DNA from: Vibrio plantisponsor
Lineage (GTDB): Bacteria; Pseudomonadota; Gammaproteobacteria; Enterobacterales; Vibrionaceae
Length of the DNA stretch: 64,000 nt
Assembly (NCBI RefSeq): GCF_013041605.1
Contig: NZ_JABEQC010000006.1
Coordinates: 186,001-250,000 of the forward strand
Direction: 5' to 3'
The translations under genes were made by a program, and so were the position numbers. The notes below the pieces were generated by a model that ran no database searches, was not told where the DNA came from, and saw nothing but the letters and a program-made list of their open reading frames with translations. How positions within the stretch are numbered: position 1 is the stretch's first letter; every line of letters begins with the position of its first letter. Of the stretch, positions 26,063-34,640 are shown in pieces.

Positions 26063-27520
26063 CTCTGTTGTAGCCGATGAGGTAAGTTTAATCATCGCAA
26101 CAAATACGATAATAATGGTCGGATATCGCGAAATTTCGACCACCAGAGACAAAATGCCACTCGAAGATACCTGTGCCGCAAGGTAGGAGATCACCATATA
26201 TACCGCGGCCAATATCAGCGTAAACAGTAAACCTTGAAACAAGGTCAGATGTTCTCTTTGATTCTTCAAGGTAGTCGTAACAAGCGACATTACGATCAAT
26301 ACCACCAACCAAGCGGAGAAAACAGGCAGCTGCCAGTAGTAAGCAAAAATTGCAGCAACCAAACTGATCCCCCACCAAACGCGGCGCGAGCCCATAATGG
26401 TGCGAGCTTTCTCGGTTCTCTTGATGTCGAAACGAATGATATTCCAAGTAATTAACAGACCGAGAAACGCACCCACGGCCATGTCCGTTAGAAATGCACT
26501 TCCTGAATAGAACTTTGACAGTATCAACCAAACAGCGGAAAGCCAGTAAGCTACGCCAAACCAATGACCGCCTAGCCTCTCCTTTTCCGTCATCAGCAAA
26601 ATACCAATACTGCTCCATACCGCGACGGGTAAGCTTGGAAAACCTTTTCCGTAACTTGATACAAGCTGTAGTGATGGAAGATAAACATGTGGCCGAGGAA
26701 ACGTAAAACCTTGCTGAGCAAACAGACAAATCAATGAACTAATACTGATAGCGAAACTTACCTTGTAGCAAACCGACTTGCCGCAACGCCAATAGAGCAA
26801 CGGAAAGAGAATAATGCCGCAAACAGGTGAAGCGAATAGGTTGCCGCTCAACAGCAGGTTGTGGATAAAGCTACCCCACTGTTGAGGCAACTTATTTACC
26901 CAGAGCTGAAACGCTTGAATCCATTTCAATTCGGATTGATGGAAACTTGGCGCAGCCTGAATCAGATCTGCAACAATTCTGATTGGCTGATCGGTAGCCC
27001 GTTGAAACATCTCAATGGTTGAATCCCACTCTTTGGGATAACGATATTGCTCTGAATTTACATAGGACGGATCTATCAGCATTGCACTAGACACTTCAAC
27101 GCCATAGTCGGGAGCAAACCAGACAGGTAATTCATACCCACCCATCGAGTTTTGGTGTTGATAGGCAATGATTTCTGATGAGCTGACGCAATCGAAGAAA
27201 ATGGCCTTATCGGTATGACCTAGCTCTTCCCCAACCGTAACAACAATACCTGTTTCTTCCCAAGTTTCTCTTTGGGCAGCGAGTTGTGGTGGCTCACCGG
27301 GTTTAATGGTGCCACCGGGAATCGACAGTTGTTTGGTAATGATTTCTTTGACCAGAACAATCTTGTTGTCCGCCTTAATCAGACACAAAGCGCCTTTATA
27401 CGGACTCGCCATATTTGGCGCAGCAATATTCCCCTGCTCTTGAGCATAAGCAGGCAACAGGTATAAAAGCCAAAAAGCGGCAATAACTTCTAGCAACCGA
27501 CGTTGAAACACTAAACTCAC
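26045..27520 (-). CDS. NUDIX-PAP2 fusion membrane protein with degenerate PAP2 active site
   Basis: 491 residues. An N-terminal signal or anchor (about 8-26, LLEVIAAFWLLYLLPAYA) is followed by a NUDIX hydrolase domain whose box runs G70 to I92 (G-x5-E76-x7-R84-E85-x-x-E88-E89-x-G91), complete apart from T86 at a hydrophobic position. From about 225 a six-helix PAP2 (phosphatidate phosphatase) domain follows. Its three motifs are weakened: the K of K-x6-RP is Gln (R276/P277 kept), PSGH reads PSLP (295-298), and S-R-x5-H-x3-D reads S335-K336, A342, D346. Both catalytic histidines are thus missing. The topology would place NUDIX in the periplasm. Vibrio homologs with this fusion exist by recall; the substrate is unknown. 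Confidence 0.82.
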   Translation of the reverse strand: MSLVFQRRLLEVIAAFWLLYLLPAYAQEQGNIAAPNMASPYKGALCLIKADNKIVLVKEIITKQLSIPGGTIKPGEPPQLAAQRETWEETGIVVTVGEELGHTDKAIFFDCVSSSEIIAYQHQNSMGGYELPVWFAPDYGVEVSSAMLIDPSYVNSEQYRYPKEWDSTIEMFQRATDQPIRIVADLIQAAPSFHQSELKWIQAFQLWVNKLPQQWGSFIHNLLLSGNLFASPVCGIILFPLLYWRCGKSVCYKVSFAISISSLICLFAQQGFTFPRPHVYLPSLQLVSSYGKGFPSLPVAVWSSIGILLMTEKERLGGHWFGVAYWLSAVWLILSKFYSGSAFLTDMAVGAFLGLLITWNIIRFDIKRTEKARTIMGSRRVWWGISLVAAIFAYYWQLPVFSAWLVVLIVMSLVTTTLKNQREHLTLFQGLLFTLILAAVYMVISYLAAQVSSSGILSLVVEISRYPTIIIVFVAMIKLTSSATTETKKPS

Positions 27521-27542
27521 TCTACGTTATTTATTCGTTATA

Positions 27543-28025
27543 TTAGCGGTGCTTAACCGATTTTCTCAGCCATGCGATATGAGGCTCAAACCCCGAATCT
27601 TCATAGAATCGATGAGCATTTTTATTAAATGCCCAAACCTCTACGAACACTTGTTCAACGCCATAATCTATCAAGGTCGTTTCAAGCTTCTTATAGAGCA
27701 TGGTTGCGACACCCTGTTTTCGAAATTCCGGTAAAACATACAGTTCATCGATACTGCCCATTGGCACTGGTTTGCTAACTGTAGAAATTAGTTCGCAAAA
27801 ATGGCCAGTGATAAACCCTATGATCGAATCATTCTGCTTGGCGACATAAACCAGACATTCCGGTGAATCGAGATAGCGAGCAATGCTTTTTTCCTGTTCG
27901 ATGTCTTCAGCAGTTTTAAAATGCTCAGGACAAGCGGAATGGTGCTCATGATGCAACTCATACATCAAATCATTGAGCATTTCTAAATCATCTGCGCGAG
28001 CAGCAACAATCGAAAGGTTGGACAT
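27543..28025 (-). CDS. GNAT family N-acetyltransferase
   Basis: 160-residue acetyl-CoA-dependent acetyltransferase. The GNAT core is visible: motif A with YVLPEFRKQGVATMLY (about 91-106), where RKQGVA forms the pyrophosphate-binding loop, and motif B with VEVWAFNKNAHRFYEDSGF (about 125-143). The substrate is not predictable. It starts upstream of, and on the same strand as, the NUDIX-PAP2 gene, 22 bp apart, so the two could form an operon. No strong ribosome site precedes its ATG. Confidence 0.87.
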   Translation of the reverse strand: MSNLSIVAARADDLEMLNDLMYELHHEHHSACPEHFKTAEDIEQEKSIARYLDSPECLVYVAKQNDSIIGFITGHFCELISTVSKPVPMGSIDELYVLPEFRKQGVATMLYKKLETTLIDYGVEQVFVEVWAFNKNAHRFYEDSGFEPHIAWLRKSVKHR

Positions 28026-28118
28026 GTTTGTATGCCGTTAAAAAATAAGCTTATTCGGATTTTATAAGATAACGTTCAAAAGAGCACTGCCAACTGCGGT
28101 TATTTGAAACTAAAAAAG

Positions 28119-28144
28119 AAAAACGTCCAATTAAGGACGTTTCT
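28119..28144 (-). terminator. Terminator of the emr operon
   Basis: Stem AAACGTCC with GGACGTTT around a six-base loop; on the minus strand it continues in a T-rich run. It lies about 12 bp beyond the emrB stop. Confidence 0.85.
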
Positions 28145-28155
28145 GTTACTAGACG

Positions 28156-29679
28156 TTATTTACTGGCTCCCGGTCTGCGCAGTAAGACCAGCAAAGGCAA
28201 GGTAAAGATACACACATACATCATCAATCTAAAATCTTGCAGGTAGCCGAAAATTGCTGCTTGGTTGGTCACTACGTTATTTAAACTAACCAATCCAGCC
28301 GTGGTTGATAAATCATAGGCACCTTTCTGAACTGCATCCTGCAAAGCTGGATTGAAGTTATTGATGTGCTCGGCATAAACAGCATGATTGATCTGAACTC
28401 GATGAGACAAATAGGTTGTCACCACAGAGATACCAATACTACTACCAATATTTCTGACTAAGCTGTAGAGCGCGGTCGCTTCATTACGATAGCGTGGTGC
28501 AAGAGTCGAGAAACTCAATGTGGAAAGGGGAACAAACACTAAACCTAAGCCTAACCCTTGAACAATCCCCGTCCAAATAATTTCCCAACGAGTAATATCG
28601 ACAGAGAATTTGGTCATCTGCCACAAAGAGATAATCATCAGAACTAGCCCCGTAGCTACGAGGTAACGCAGATCTACTTTTCTCGCAACACGTCCAACGA
28701 TCATCATCCCCGTCATGGTTCCAAAGCCACGAGGTGTGAGTAAAAGCCCCACATCGAGTACTGGATAGCCCATGTAGTTTTGCAAAAATGGCGGCAACAG
28801 TGCCATAGTCGCAAGCAAAATGACCCCGATCATAAACCCGAATAGCAAACCCACCACATAGTTGCGATCTTTAAACATCATAGGTTCAAGAAATGGCGCT
28901 TTATGCGTAAACATATGCACAGTGAACATATAGAACGCTAATACCGCTAGTGAGGCTTCGATAATCACTTCCAAGCTCGAAAACCAGTTCAGTGATTCAC
29001 CTCTATCCAAGAACATCTGTAAGCTACCGATAGCAAGCCCGAGTAAAGCAAAGCCAAACATGTCGAACCGTCGTGTAGTATCGATTGCCGTCTCTTTTAC
29101 GTAAGCTGCTATGCCCATCCAAGCCATAATGCCAAACGGTACGTTGATATAAAAAACCCAACGCCAGTTGTAATACTCCGTTAACCAACCGCCTAGTGAT
29201 GGACCAAGGATCGGTCCCACCATCACACCTACACCCCACATTGCCATTGCCGAGCCGTGCTGTTCGGTTGGGTATGTATCCAACAGCACAGACTGTGACA
29301 AAGGAACCAAGCTTGCACCAAAAATGCCCTGTAAAATTCGGAATAAAATGATCTGCTCTAAAGATTGTGCCGCACCACAAAGCACTGAAGCAAAAGTGAA
29401 TCCGAGCACTGAATACAAAAATAGACGTTTACGACCGATTCTTGCCGCCACAAAGCCCGTCAAAGGCATAGCAATAGCTGATGCTACGATATAAGACGTT
29501 AAAACCCAGGATATTTGGTCTTGAGTGGCACTCATTGTGCCTCTCATATGTGGTAACGCTACGTTTGCAATCGTGGTATCCAGTACTTGAATGATGGTTG
29601 CAAGCATGACCGACAAGGTAATAAACAGGCGTTTACTACCTTGGGTATCATCTGCATTCGTTTCGACGTGAGAAGTCAT
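28156..29679 (-). CDS. emrB: DHA2-family MFS multidrug efflux transporter (EmrB type)
   Basis: Proton-driven exporter with 14 predicted membrane helices in 507 residues, working with the EmrA adaptor and a TolC-type channel to span both membranes. DHA2 features are visible: LDTTIANVALPHM (about 32-44, motif D1), the loop GRKRLF (motif A, about 82-87), and the motif C stretch GVGVMVGPILGPSLGGWL (about 148-165). It starts 13 bp after emrA. Drug or fatty-acid substrates cannot be told from sequence. Confidence 0.92.
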   Translation of the reverse strand: MTSHVETNADDTQGSKRLFITLSVMLATIIQVLDTTIANVALPHMRGTMSATQDQISWVLTSYIVASAIAMPLTGFVAARIGRKRLFLYSVLGFTFASVLCGAAQSLEQIILFRILQGIFGASLVPLSQSVLLDTYPTEQHGSAMAMWGVGVMVGPILGPSLGGWLTEYYNWRWVFYINVPFGIMAWMGIAAYVKETAIDTTRRFDMFGFALLGLAIGSLQMFLDRGESLNWFSSLEVIIEASLAVLAFYMFTVHMFTHKAPFLEPMMFKDRNYVVGLLFGFMIGVILLATMALLPPFLQNYMGYPVLDVGLLLTPRGFGTMTGMMIVGRVARKVDLRYLVATGLVLMIISLWQMTKFSVDITRWEIIWTGIVQGLGLGLVFVPLSTLSFSTLAPRYRNEATALYSLVRNIGSSIGISVVTTYLSHRVQINHAVYAEHINNFNPALQDAVQKGAYDLSTTAGLVSLNNVVTNQAAIFGYLQDFRLMMYVCIFTLPLLVLLRRPGASK

Positions 29680-29692
29680 CGTCTAACTCCAC

Positions 29693-30763
29693 TTACAAAG
29701 ACAGGTGACGTTGATGGTGAGTGTCGACAGTGACTACGGCACTTAAACCCGCACGCAGTTTAGGCGCACCTTCTTCTTGCTCTAAACGAATGCGAATTGG
29801 CAAGCGTTGCGCGATCTTCACCCAGTTACCCGTTGCGTTTTGTGCAGGAATAACTGAGAACTCAGCACCAGTTGCGGGACTCAAGCTTTCCACTGTACCT
29901 TTCCAAGTAAAGCCCGGTGCATAGTCCACCTTCACTTCGACATCTTGACCGGTTTTCACGTGTGTTAATTCAGTTTCGGTAAAGTTTGCCTCAATCCAGA
30001 TATCAGAATCCGACACCAACATCATTGCCAAACTTCCCGGTGAGATGTACTGACCTTTTTCAACCACTTTAGTCACAACGCCGTCAGCCGGCGCATACAG
30101 ATTCACGTGAGCAAGATCGTTTTCCGCTTTGTCTAGCGCCGCTACCGCTGCACGATATTTAGGGTGAAGTTCAATCGGTGCGTTAACATCACCGCCCAGA
30201 CTCTCTTCAACCTGCTTTAACCCTTTTTTAAGCGCGTTCACTTCAAGCTCAACCAGCAGCGTATTTTGACGAGCTGAATCATATTGAGATTGAGAGGTGT
30301 ACTTTTTCTTGAGCAGATCAAGTTGACGCTTTTCTTCTTTCTTCAGGTATTCGTGCTGGCTTTTTGATACATCAATATTAGCCAGTTTGCTTTGGTATTC
30401 TGCTTTCAATGTCGTTAGCGTGGTCTTTACATCATTCAAATTGGCGCGCGCTTGTTCGACGGCAATTTTGTATGACGTCGGGTCAATTTGAAGCAGCAAG
30501 TCCCCTGCTTTCACTAACTGGTTCTCTTCCACTGGCACATCAACAATACGCCCAGATACTTCGGAAGTGATCGACGTTTTGTCCGCTTTCACATAAGCGT
30601 TTTCTGTTTCAACATATCTACCGCCATGCAGATAAATGGCGACACCGCCAGCCACAGCGAGTAAAGGGACGAGAAAGAGCATAACGGCACGCTTGGTTTT
30701 ACGACGCGATTTAGGCACTAATGTTGAAACCGGTTTTTCATGCTCTGGTTTGGAATTAGACAT
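29693..30763 (-). CDS. emrA: EmrA-type HlyD-family periplasmic adaptor
   Basis: Membrane-fusion protein linking EmrB to an outer-membrane channel. The 356 residues have a cytoplasmic basic N terminus (SRRKTKRA), one membrane helix (about 26-45), a split lipoyl domain (first half near SGRIVDVPVEENQLVKAGD, second near APADGVVTKVVEKGQYI), an alpha-helical hairpin of about 100-190 between them, and a C-terminal beta-barrel region. It lies between marR and emrB in a compact operon. Confidence 0.92.
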   Translation of the reverse strand: MSNSKPEHEKPVSTLVPKSRRKTKRAVMLFLVPLLAVAGGVAIYLHGGRYVETENAYVKADKTSITSEVSGRIVDVPVEENQLVKAGDLLLQIDPTSYKIAVEQARANLNDVKTTLTTLKAEYQSKLANIDVSKSQHEYLKKEEKRQLDLLKKKYTSQSQYDSARQNTLLVELEVNALKKGLKQVEESLGGDVNAPIELHPKYRAAVAALDKAENDLAHVNLYAPADGVVTKVVEKGQYISPGSLAMMLVSDSDIWIEANFTETELTHVKTGQDVEVKVDYAPGFTWKGTVESLSPATGAEFSVIPAQNATGNWVKIAQRLPIRIRLEQEEGAPKLRAGLSAVVTVDTHHQRHLSL

Positions 30764-30781
30764 ACGAGGTGTTCCTGAAAA

Positions 30782-31219
30782 TTAAGACTTTGGTTTGTTT
30801 TCTAAAGAAAGATTGCTATGTATATGATTGAGCGTTTTAACAAACTGCTCGATTTCTTGTTCTGAAAGGCCGTCCAGCGCTTCTGCCCAGATACCATTGG
30901 CGACACTTTTCACTTTTTTAAGTTGCTCATCCGCTGCCGGAAGCAAATAGATGAGATGAGCTCGTCTGTCTGTAGGGTCAGGACGTCTTTCAACAAAACC
31001 TTCCTCGACCAGTGAGTCGATCACTCTGACTAACGTCATAGGCTTGATGTCTAACACTTCCGCCAAATCGACCTGTTTAACACCTTGGCGACAAGCGATA
31101 TGCGACAAAGCTTTTGCTTGAGCGAGCGTTAAGCATGTAGAACTCGACGCAGATTCGTAGCGTTTTCGTACGATTCGCGTCACATCCCAAAGCAAATACC
31201 CTATCGATGGAGTTGTCAT
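30782..31219 (-). CDS. MarR-family repressor of the emr operon
   Basis: 145-residue winged-helix dimeric regulator, first gene of marR-emrA-emrB. The recognition region is LDIKPMTLVRVIDSLVEEGF (about 57-76), and the wing has ERRPDPTDRRAHLIYLL (about 78-94), with the conserved DxRA-like arginines. The promoter region holds an unusual set of alternating TTACATATA / TATATGTAA repeats, likely the operator, so autoregulation with relief by drugs or phenolics is expected. The start is placed at the beginning of the helical dimerisation region. Confidence 0.88.
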   Translation of the reverse strand: MTTPSIGYLLWDVTRIVRKRYESASSSTCLTLAQAKALSHIACRQGVKQVDLAEVLDIKPMTLVRVIDSLVEEGFVERRPDPTDRRAHLIYLLPAADEQLKKVKSVANGIWAEALDGLSEQEIEQFVKTLNHIHSNLSLENKPKS

Positions 31220-31260
31220 AACATTACCTATGTTGGATGTTTTTGAGGTTTACAGGATGG

Positions 31261-31309
31261 TATATGTAACAAGTTATTACATATAGTAAGCATTACTTAT
31301 TATATGTAA
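31261..31309. promoter_or_regulatory. Triple alternating repeat, candidate MarR operator
   Basis: TATATGTAA (31261-31269), TTACATATA (31277-31285) and TATATGTAA (31301-31309) are perfect nine-base copies in alternating orientation, giving two overlapping inverted repeats with 7- and 15-base spacers. A fourth copy with one mismatch (TTACATATG) is at 31358-31366. Position is 42-90 bp before the marR start. Confidence 0.65.
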
Positions 31310-31425
31310 AGCCTATAGATTCATAGAATTTATGCGTTAAATGCTAACTCTCTGTTTTTACATATGTTTCAAAGTGTAAATTTTTTAGAGTCGAGCTGGA
31401 TAAGAGAGAGGTGGAAAACCAAAGG

Positions 31426-31453
31426 CAAAAAAAGTGCCCCGATATCGGAGCAC
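31426..31453 (-). terminator. Terminator of the prp operon
   Basis: Inverted repeat GTGCCCCGAT / ATCGGAGCAC (one mismatch pair) at 31434-31453; on the minus strand it is followed by eight T. It lies 51 bp after the prpE stop. Confidence 0.88.
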
Positions 31454-31504
31454 AAACGTTCGCCATGAACATAGAAGTAGAAAATATGTACCAACAACAG
31501 CAGA

Positions 31505-33382
31505 TTAAACGTGCAGAATTTTCTCTAGCTCATTCAAACTGCTTGGGTCATCAATGGTAGAAGGGACAGTGTAACTTTCTCCGTCTGCAATCTGACGGAT
31601 AATACGGCGCAATATCTTTCCTGAACGCGTCTTCGGTAAACGCTCCACGACCAAAGCATGTTTAAAGCATGCGACGGCACCGATATGGCTACGAACACTA
31701 TTGACCAGTTCAGATTCCAGCGATTCGAGATCAACTTTCACACCGTCTTTCAACACAACCAACCCTAATGGAAGCTGGCCTTTGAGTTCGTCATGCACTC
31801 CGACAACCGCACACTCAGCTACGGCTGGGTGGGCACCAACAATCTCTTCCATCTCACCAGTCGAGAGTCGATGTCCAGCAACGTTAATCACATCATCGAT
31901 TCGTCCCATAATGAACAGATATCCGTCTTCATCCAGATAACCGCCATCGCCAGAAACATAGTAATCAGGGAACTGAGCCAAATACCCCGTTTCGAATCGA
32001 TCATGGTTACGCCAAACTGTGGTCAAACAACTTGGTGGTAACGGTCTTTTCAGTGCAACAAAACCCTGTTGATTGGGAGGAAGAACCTCTCCCACTTCGT
32101 TCAAGATTTCAACTTGATAGCCCGGAATTGGCTTAGTCGCAGAGCCTGCTTTTACAGGCATTAATTCAATACCTGTCGGGTTACCCGCAATAGCCCAACC
32201 TGTTTCGGTTTGCCACCAGTGATCAATAACGGGTTTGTTGGTTTTCTCTTGCACCCATTCTAGCGTTGGAGGATCTAATCGCTCACCAGCCATAAAAATG
32301 GTTTTAAGATGATTCAGATTGTACTTCTCTAAAAGTTCGCCATTAGGGTCTTCTTTCTTAATGGCACGGAAAGCGGTTGGCGCAGAGAACAAAGCCGTCA
32401 CCTTGTATTCCTGACAAACACGCCAGAAAGCGCCCGGATCCGGTGTTCTTACTGGTTTACCTTCGTACAAAATCGTCGTGCATCCATGAATAAGCGGCGC
32501 ATACACAATGTAGGAATGCCCCACCACCCAGCCTACATCTGACGCAGCCCAAAATACGCCGTCTTGCGGCATATCGTAAATACAACTCATTGAGTACTTC
32601 ATGGCAACAGCGTGTCCACCATTATCACGAACCACGCCTTTAGGCTTGCCCGTTGTACCTGATGTATAAAGAATGTAGAGCGGATCTGTTGCCAACACTG
32701 GTACACAGGCATGAGGCAATGCTTTCTCGTACTGTGCACTCCAATCTAAATCGCGTTCGTTGTCGAGATCGGCTAAACATTCAGGACGTTGGAATACCAT
32801 CACTTTTTCAGGTTTCCAGCGGCTATCCATGATTGCTTTATCGACCATAGGCTTGTATGGAATGACCTTATTGATTTCAATACCGCATGAAGCAGTCATG
32901 ATCACTTTCGGTTCTGCATCTTCAATACGAACAGCCAATTCATTGGGCGCAAAACCGCCAAAAACAACCGAATGAATCGCACCAAGACGTGCGCAAGCCA
33001 GCATAGCCATGGCGGCTTCCGGGATCATCGGCATATAGATAATCACTCGATCGCCTTTTGTGACCCCTTGGTCAGCCAGCATGCCAGCAACACGCGCTAC
33101 AGTGTCACGTAATGCGAAATAGCTATAACGCTGTTTCTTACCTGTTACAGGCGAATCATAAATGAGTGCAGTTTGGTCGCCTCGACCTTGCTCACAATGG
33201 TAATCTAAGGCAAGCCAAGATGTATTGAGCAAACCATCTGGATACCAGCGTTCGATGCCATTTTCATCTTTCTTTAAAATAGTTTGCGGAAATTCAAACC
33301 AATCAATTTTCTGGGCTTGCGCATGCCAGAATGATTCCGGTTGCTCTTTTGCCCATAGATATTCCTTCAAATACGCAGACAT
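31505..33382 (-). CDS. prpE: Propionyl-CoA synthetase
   Basis: Activates propionate to propionyl-CoA with ATP, entry step of the methylcitrate cycle. The 625 residues have the acyl-adenylate motif YTSGTTGKPKG (about 238-248), the A5/A7 elements GERLDPPT and YVSGDGGYLDEDGY (about 455-468), and the C-terminal A10 lysine in PKTRSGKILRR (about 590-600), the lysine that is acetylated in Salmonella PrpE. Family length fits. Last gene of the prp operon, 63 bp after prpF with a small hairpin in between, and followed by a terminator. A generic acetyl-CoA synthetase is excluded mainly by context and PrpE-like length. Confidence 0.93.
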   Translation of the reverse strand: MSAYLKEYLWAKEQPESFWHAQAQKIDWFEFPQTILKKDENGIERWYPDGLLNTSWLALDYHCEQGRGDQTALIYDSPVTGKKQRYSYFALRDTVARVAGMLADQGVTKGDRVIIYMPMIPEAAMAMLACARLGAIHSVVFGGFAPNELAVRIEDAEPKVIMTASCGIEINKVIPYKPMVDKAIMDSRWKPEKVMVFQRPECLADLDNERDLDWSAQYEKALPHACVPVLATDPLYILYTSGTTGKPKGVVRDNGGHAVAMKYSMSCIYDMPQDGVFWAASDVGWVVGHSYIVYAPLIHGCTTILYEGKPVRTPDPGAFWRVCQEYKVTALFSAPTAFRAIKKEDPNGELLEKYNLNHLKTIFMAGERLDPPTLEWVQEKTNKPVIDHWWQTETGWAIAGNPTGIELMPVKAGSATKPIPGYQVEILNEVGEVLPPNQQGFVALKRPLPPSCLTTVWRNHDRFETGYLAQFPDYYVSGDGGYLDEDGYLFIMGRIDDVINVAGHRLSTGEMEEIVGAHPAVAECAVVGVHDELKGQLPLGLVVLKDGVKVDLESLESELVNSVRSHIGAVACFKHALVVERLPKTRSGKILRRIIRQIADGESYTVPSTIDDPSSLNELEKILHV

Positions 33383-33403
33383 TGTGCTTCTCCTTTTTAT
33401 ACC

Positions 33404-33431
33404 CCAAGTTTTATCGCCAAAGACAACTTGG
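33404..33431 (-). other. Small hairpin in the prpF-prpE gap
   Basis: CCAAGTT (33404-33410) pairs with AACTTGG (33425-33431). No T-tract follows, so it is more likely an intercistronic stability or processing element than a terminator; it could also be chance. Confidence 0.3.
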
Positions 33432-33445
33432 AATAATGTTCTGGC

Positions 33446-34630
33446 TTAACAAGTTTCGATGGTTTCAGCAGGCACTCTCACCCAACCTTCCATCAACACT
33501 CGTGCGCTCCGACTCATCACGGCTTTTTCTACTTTCCAGCCGCTTTGTTCTGTCGCACTGGCTTTTGCCCCTACCTTTAATGTTCCGGACGGGTGACCAA
33601 AAGTAACAGATTGTTTTTCTCCACCACCTGCAGCCAAATTGACTAAGGTGCCGGGCACGCAAGCCGCCGCAGCGATGGAGACGGCAGCTGTCCCCATCAT
33701 TGCGTGGTGCAATTTACCCATAGAGAGCGCTCTAACCAGTACATCAACATCTGACTCTAGAACGGTTTTACCACTCGACGATTGATACGTTTTTGGCTTG
33801 GCGACAAAAGCCACCTTAGGCGTATGTTGACGGGTTTTCGCCTCTTCTAAATTTTGGATTAAGCCCATCTTTAACGCGCCATGTGCACGTATTTTTTCAA
33901 ACATCGCCAATGCTTTTACGTCGTTATTGATATCTTCTTGTAATTCCGTACCCTGATAACCAATAGCAGCAGCATCGACAAAAATCGTAGGTATTCCAGC
34001 GTTGATCATGGTGACATTCAAGGTACCAACTTCAGGTACGATTAAATCATCAACCAAATTGCCCGTTGGGAACATCGAACCTTCACCGTCCGCTGGGTCC
34101 ATAAAATCGACCTGAATTTCTGCGGCTGGAAACGTCACTCCATCCAGTTCAAAATCACCTGTTTCCTGAACCATTCCATTAACAATGGGTACATGAACGA
34201 CGATGGTTTTGCTGATGTTCACCTGCCATACACGCACTTCCAAAATACCGTTTTCAGGAATCCGCGATTCTGGAATGAGACCAGCATGAATCGCAAATGG
34301 ACCGATAGCTGCAGACAAGTTCCCGCAGTTGCCACTCCAATCAACAAATGGTTTGTCGATAGATACCTGACCGAAAAGATAATCAACATCGTGGTCAGCA
34401 CGATCGCTTTTCGAAACAATGACCGTCTTGCTTGTGCTTGAAGTAGCGCCGCCCATACCATCAATTTGTTTGCCGTAAGGGTCTGGGCTACCGATAACAC
34501 GCATCAGAAGTTTGTCTCGCGCTTCACCTGCGACTTGCGCTGCTTTTGGTAGCTCATCAAGCCTAAAAAACACGCCTTTACTGGTTCCACCACGCATGTA
34601 GGTAGCAGGAACTTTGATTTGAGAAGTCAT
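33446..34630 (-). CDS. prpF: 2-Methylaconitate isomerase PrpF
   Basis: Isomerises 2-methyl-trans-aconitate, the product of AcnD, to the cis isomer, in the methylcitrate cycle. The 394 residues start with the family signature VPATYMRGGTSKGVFF (about 7-22) and show the paired diaminopimelate-epimerase-like halves, with SGNCGNLSAAIGPFA (about 99-113) and MMGTAAVSIAAAA in the second half. It is encoded ten bases after acnD, the usual partner: acnD and prpF together replace prpD. Confidence 0.95.
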   Translation of the reverse strand: MTSQIKVPATYMRGGTSKGVFFRLDELPKAAQVAGEARDKLLMRVIGSPDPYGKQIDGMGGATSSTSKTVIVSKSDRADHDVDYLFGQVSIDKPFVDWSGNCGNLSAAIGPFAIHAGLIPESRIPENGILEVRVWQVNISKTIVVHVPIVNGMVQETGDFELDGVTFPAAEIQVDFMDPADGEGSMFPTGNLVDDLIVPEVGTLNVTMINAGIPTIFVDAAAIGYQGTELQEDINNDVKALAMFEKIRAHGALKMGLIQNLEEAKTRQHTPKVAFVAKPKTYQSSSGKTVLESDVDVLVRALSMGKLHHAMMGTAAVSIAAAACVPGTLVNLAAGGGEKQSVTFGHPSGTLKVGAKASATEQSGWKVEKAVMSRSARVLMEGWVRVPAETIETC

Positions 34631-34640
34631 TCTTTATCTC

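Noticed and set aside
26088..26729. A 213-codon open frame on the minus strand inside the NUDIX-PAP2 gene
   Set aside because: It is a shifted frame within a gene that has clear domains; its product shows no family motif and its composition is unlike a membrane or soluble protein of this genome.
29024..29380. A 118-codon shifted frame inside emrB
   Set aside because: It overlaps a well-supported 14-helix transporter and has no ribosome site or family motif.
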